Assembly: GCA_003864495.1 (NCBI GenBank)
Contig: ML133472.1
Location: forward strand, 682,001 to 746,000
DNA: 64,000 bases
Direction of reading: 5' to 3'
From: Nemopilema nomurai
Lineage: Eukaryota; Cnidaria; Scyphozoa; Rhizostomeae; Rhizostomatidae
Position numbers and translations under genes: made by a program. Of this stretch, positions 60,699-64,000 are shown in pieces. Every line of letters begins with the position of its first letter. The first letter of the stretch is position 1. The notes under the pieces are model-generated. The model did no database searches. It saw only the letters and a program-made list of their open reading frames with translations, and was not told where the DNA came from.

Positions 60699-63325
60699 TT
60701 AATATTTATACCAAGTCTTTCTCCTACTTCCTCGCGTCGATTTAAGTTTTCTCTGCCTATTTTGGATTTCCTTTTTCGCCACATCGAACCATGGCAAGTC
60801 GAATTCCCTAGAAAAATGCCAAAGTCTTTCATATCAACATCAAATGTCCAATCATGAAAATAACTGCAATTTGTGCATGAAGGCCACAGGGACAGACAAC
60901 TCTTCAATGTTACAAATTGGTTCTTATAAGCTGCCATAAAAATCAAATTATGCTAGAAATAAAATGAAAATGCTCTCATATTTAAGCTCAACCGGTAAAA
61001 TCCAAAGGTAGGAATTCGCGGAAATGCCTGTTGTTGGCCTGGCAAGGATGAGTAATGAAAAATCTTGGAGAGTGCGGAAAAACAACCGACCCGAGTGGGA
61101 CATTTTTCCGCACTCTCTATGATTCTTCGTAAGAAATCCGGTTGCCTATGATGAGTAATGAAGAACATTGGAGGGTGACTTAAAGTGAAGTAGGTTTCTG
61201 ATCTTGTATGATAACAAATAAGAACGTGATAAGTATAAGAAAAACTCACGACCGCTCCAGCTGAGGAATCCTTGCTCCCAATGCAAAGACGGGCACTTCG
61301 TTCACCACTTCAATTGCCATTACTTAGAAGGTAAGAAAATTAATAGTGAATGGTTAGAAAGCACAATACTTGTGACCAATAATTGCTGCGTGGTTCGTCA
61401 AAGTCCTTTTGAGAAAATATCGCTTCCTAAAGTATCATATTCACGAGAAAATATCAGATAAAAATGGAAAATCTTCCCGGCTTCAATAGAGTAGGTTTGC
61501 AAACAAAGGTTGAATAACTGGCAAACTTCTAAGAAATACCACAGCTTTATTTCTATCGAAGATATATCATTGCGACCAACTGGAACCGAAATCTTGGTGA
61601 GTAGCACGCCTCCCTTACTTTCTATGGAACATTAAAGAAAAGATCAGCACCTACCGTTACCGCTGGGTGGGTGCAAACAACTGATTTTGGAGTCCTCTGT
61701 TTTTGACTGCGTTTTCGACTGACTTGGATCATCTCTTTCGCGCTGTCTTTGGCGTAGGTTCTCTTGCATTCGTTCTTGTCTTAATTGCTGTATATCCCAT
61801 CTAAAATTGCAGGTTATTATATTATCATCAAAGGCCTAAACAGTTCAGTCTTAACTGCTAAATCGAAATGCAGAGCAGTGAAACGGTGAAAGTTATTATT
61901 ACTCACTTTTTTCTGCGAATTTCATCAACCTCCATTTTCAAATGTCTGCGTTGGTAAGAGTCATCATCAGTGGCCTGCATAAAAACGTGGGCAGATTATT
62001 ACAATGGCAATTAGCAGAAAAGCCTAAACAGGAAAGAAGAAAGATTCTGTCGATGATTTCAGCCAAGCAACAAGTTCAATCAAACGCCTTATTCCTATGG
62101 TGAACAATTAAATAATGACAAAATATAGAAAAGGCAGAAAATAAATTGAAATCTAATAGCATGGCATTGTTCATTAAACTATGTATAATTATCTCAATAA
62201 CATGAGCCAACAGACATGTCCCTAAATGAACAGGGGCATTTTTAAAGAAAAGTTAAAGGCCATTTACCTCATCAATGCCATCTGCACTAGCCTTAGGGTG
62301 CCCCTTTTGCCTTTGTCCCTTTGTGGTGTACTCAACTGGGACTTCTTTCCATGATGGTACTGGAATAGAAATCATTTGCAAATTGATAAATAGCAAAAAC
62401 AAACATTGGTAGGGCATTTGTTAGAAATGGAAGTAATGTTTAATGAAAGGTATTGGTGAACATTTGATTTAAAAACATAAATATAATCATAAGGCAAATA
62501 TATATAATTAGATTATATAAATATATTATATATATAATCATAAGGCAAATGCTGACAGGAGGAAAATTCTTTTCACAAGGATGCTGCCCAATTGTATCAG
62601 ATATATAATAGTATTTCACAATAGTGTTTTGTTTCTATGGCAACAAGCAGATGGGAGTTTGTTAAGTATGGATATTTCAGGGTGGCAGATGATGAGGGTC
62701 TTATCTTTAAAGCAAAGGTTACATCTTTTGCTTGAATTGTTGTAGGAAGACTTTATTGAGAGAATGCGCCAGGAGATGGGGTGGTTGATGTTGTTGTAAT
62801 ATATTGGAATATATAAATGGAATATTCATATATTTCATGCACAAAAGTAATAAAGCAAAAATATAAACATTATAAAGAGCTTTTATTATTATTCAAGTGT
62901 CAAATACAAAACTGAAACTTTCTATGATGTGTGACATCAGCAACTTAAAAGACTATGATTTGTTTATGATTCACATTATTAATTTATTTTGCCATCAAAA
63001 CATGTCAAGATGGCAACACCTAAAAATTATTTTTCACAATCAATCACAGTCATTCTCACAGAGCATATGTGAGTCACATATGCAATAACGTTTTTGAATG
63101 GCCTGCAGTGATTGCTTACCAGGAATCTTTATTTCCTTTTCTTGATTTTTTGAGGTATTGTTCAAAAGATATGATGGTGTTTGCAGGTAATCCACATCAG
63201 TTTTAAGAAATAAGCCAGTTCCAACATCTTTATTTTGCTTTGAGGTTATGCTTACTCCAACCGTGCCATAAGATGTGGATTTTCTTGATCTTTTGGGCAA
63301 CTCTGCTGAGCCAACAGAGTAGCTT
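60699..63325 (-). CDS. MSL1: MSL1-like (male-specific lethal 1) protein, C-terminal PEHE part; 5' end not resolved
   Basis: MSL1 is the scaffold of the MSL histone-acetyltransferase complex; its PEHE region binds MOF/KAT8 and MSL3. Exons in gene order: 63325-63120, 62359-62268, 61974-61907, 61800-61655, 61322-61250, 60807-60699 (TAA). The phases agree: 2, 1, 0, 2, 1, 2 at the successive acceptors. Key blocks are DVDYLQTPSYLL, KIPVPSWKEVPVEY, DDSYQRRHLKMEVDEIRRKK, WDIQQLRQERMQENLRQRQR, VVNEVPVFALGARIPQLERS and EFDLPWFD. They follow the vertebrate MSL1 order (VPSWR, KRHxKLExDExRRKRWDIQRIREQR, VVAFGRPLP, FELPW). About 230 residues are visible. The N-terminal coiled coil that binds MSL2 is missing, so upstream exons must lie at 63326-64000 or past the window. 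KANSL1 also has a PEHE region, but the spacing and C-terminus fit MSL1 better. Confidence 0.85.
61048..61177. repeat. Perfect 15-bp hairpin within a partial direct repeat (MSL1 intron)
   Basis: gagagtgcggaaaaa (61068-61082) and its exact reverse complement (61103-61117) flank a 20-base spacer. The phrase gatgagtaatgaaaaatctt (61048) recurs in altered form at 61150, each time followed by ggag(a/g)gtg. It resembles a small non-autonomous element or a decayed MITE. It lies in the last MSL1 intron, about 130 bp from the 61250 donor. Confidence 0.7.
62455..62545. repeat. AT-rich repeat with an imperfect duplication
   Basis: The phrase aatcataaggcaaat occurs twice (about 62486 and 62537) around a ta-rich run. 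It is low-complexity intronic sequence of the MSL1-like gene. Confidence 0.6.
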
Positions 63326-64000
63326 CTGAAAGAAAAACCAACAGGAAATCATCAATCCATGCAAAGTAGAGATATTGTTGCTCACATCCAGTGCTAGACT
63401 TAAGTACAATACATCAGGCAATGCTGAGAATGATGTGTAATTACACGCCCATGCCTTGGCAAACACCTTACACTGCTCAGAGGTGCAGTAAATTGCATGC
63501 CTGTATAATATGAATGATCCAAGTATAAACTGTAACATCCAATAAGCTTGTTTCTTCTTCCCAAACACTGACAAATCTGTGCGATTGGCTTTGCAAATTG
63601 TTGTCTTCGAATAATAGACTTCTCCACATGATGAAGATCAAAGAAGAGATTAATGTCGGTATCGCTTTCCAAGGAGCGACAGATAGTATAAACTGTTTAT
63701 GAAAAAATGTCAGCTTTTAACCATTTAGAAGATTTTAGTCTTTAACCAACTATGCGTGTACATGGACAACAATGTTGGGTGAGGTAGTCAAATGGTCAAA
63801 CATTTCACTCAAAATCTACCTCAAATTGTCAGTGTTGTCCTCTTTAATATGTTGGATTTGATGCTTATAAAGCTTATTTAAGAAAAAATGCATTGATTGG
63901 ATTAGCCTTGTCCTAAGTTTTCTTATGAAGAAGTTTTGTAGTCTATTCTAAATACAGCTTTCCTTACTATTAAGTACTTTGATGCAATTGCACACCATTG
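63326..64000. other. Upstream part of the MSL1-like gene, exons unresolved
   Basis: The acceptor at 63326-63327 shows that the MSL1-like gene continues 5' on the minus strand. An open frame 63672-63400 (with DINLFFDLHHVEKSIIRRQQ) lies here, but it does not resemble MSL1. It could be unrelated or mobile-element derived. I could not assign an upstream exon with a matching phase. Confidence 0.4.

Overview
The window is intron-rich, AT-rich animal nuclear DNA. Genes are split into many short exons with GT..AG borders, and the proteins are conserved metazoan ones. Several repeat-encoded protein fragments resemble families I associate with cnidarians, so an anthozoan-like invertebrate is my best guess. 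That placement is an inference and not proven. There is no prokaryotic organisation.

Layout from left to right. 1-4946 is mostly empty, apart from a possible first exon of a homeobox-type gene (2423-2540, minus). 4947-15383 (plus) is a complete ALIX/PDCD6IP gene in 16 coding exons, 841 aa. 15384-21714 is a repeat-rich gap with several tandem arrays, a ~175-bp satellite-like array and an interleaved inverted repeat. 21715-23425 (plus) is a PRELID3/slowmo-type mitochondrial lipid-transfer gene with an apparent one-base frame break in its last exon. 24555-33809 (minus) is a SMARCD/BAF60 gene in 17 coding exons, about 453 aa. One of its introns carries a 2.2-kb inverted-repeat mobile element and another carries a LINE tail. 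35239-43601 (minus) is a six-exon, 596-aa DNA-binding gene with two pipsqueak helix-turn-helix domains and a CENP-B/Tc5-type domain but no transposase catalytic core. 45169-48911 is bounded by inverted repeats. It holds a broken Rep-like (CRESS-DNA type) reading frame and a broken recombinase-like fragment on the other strand. 49260-59919 (plus) is a complete BBS5 gene in 16 exons, 357 aa. 60699-63325 (minus) is the C-terminal part of an MSL1-like gene (PEHE region), which probably continues past the right edge.

The genes are unrelated housekeeping or regulatory loci: ESCRT and membrane scission, mitochondrial phospholipid transport, SWI/SNF remodelling, ciliary BBSome, and MSL histone acetylation. 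I see no operon-like cooperation. PRELID3 and SMARCD converge, as do BBS5 and MSL1. All exon borders were read by eye from splice sites, reading-frame phase and remembered family sequences; no alignment or search was run. The most novel items are the domesticated-transposase-like gene with all-phase-1 introns and duplicated modules, the inverted-repeat element holding the Rep-like relic, the head-to-head palindromic element, and the PRELID3 frame break.
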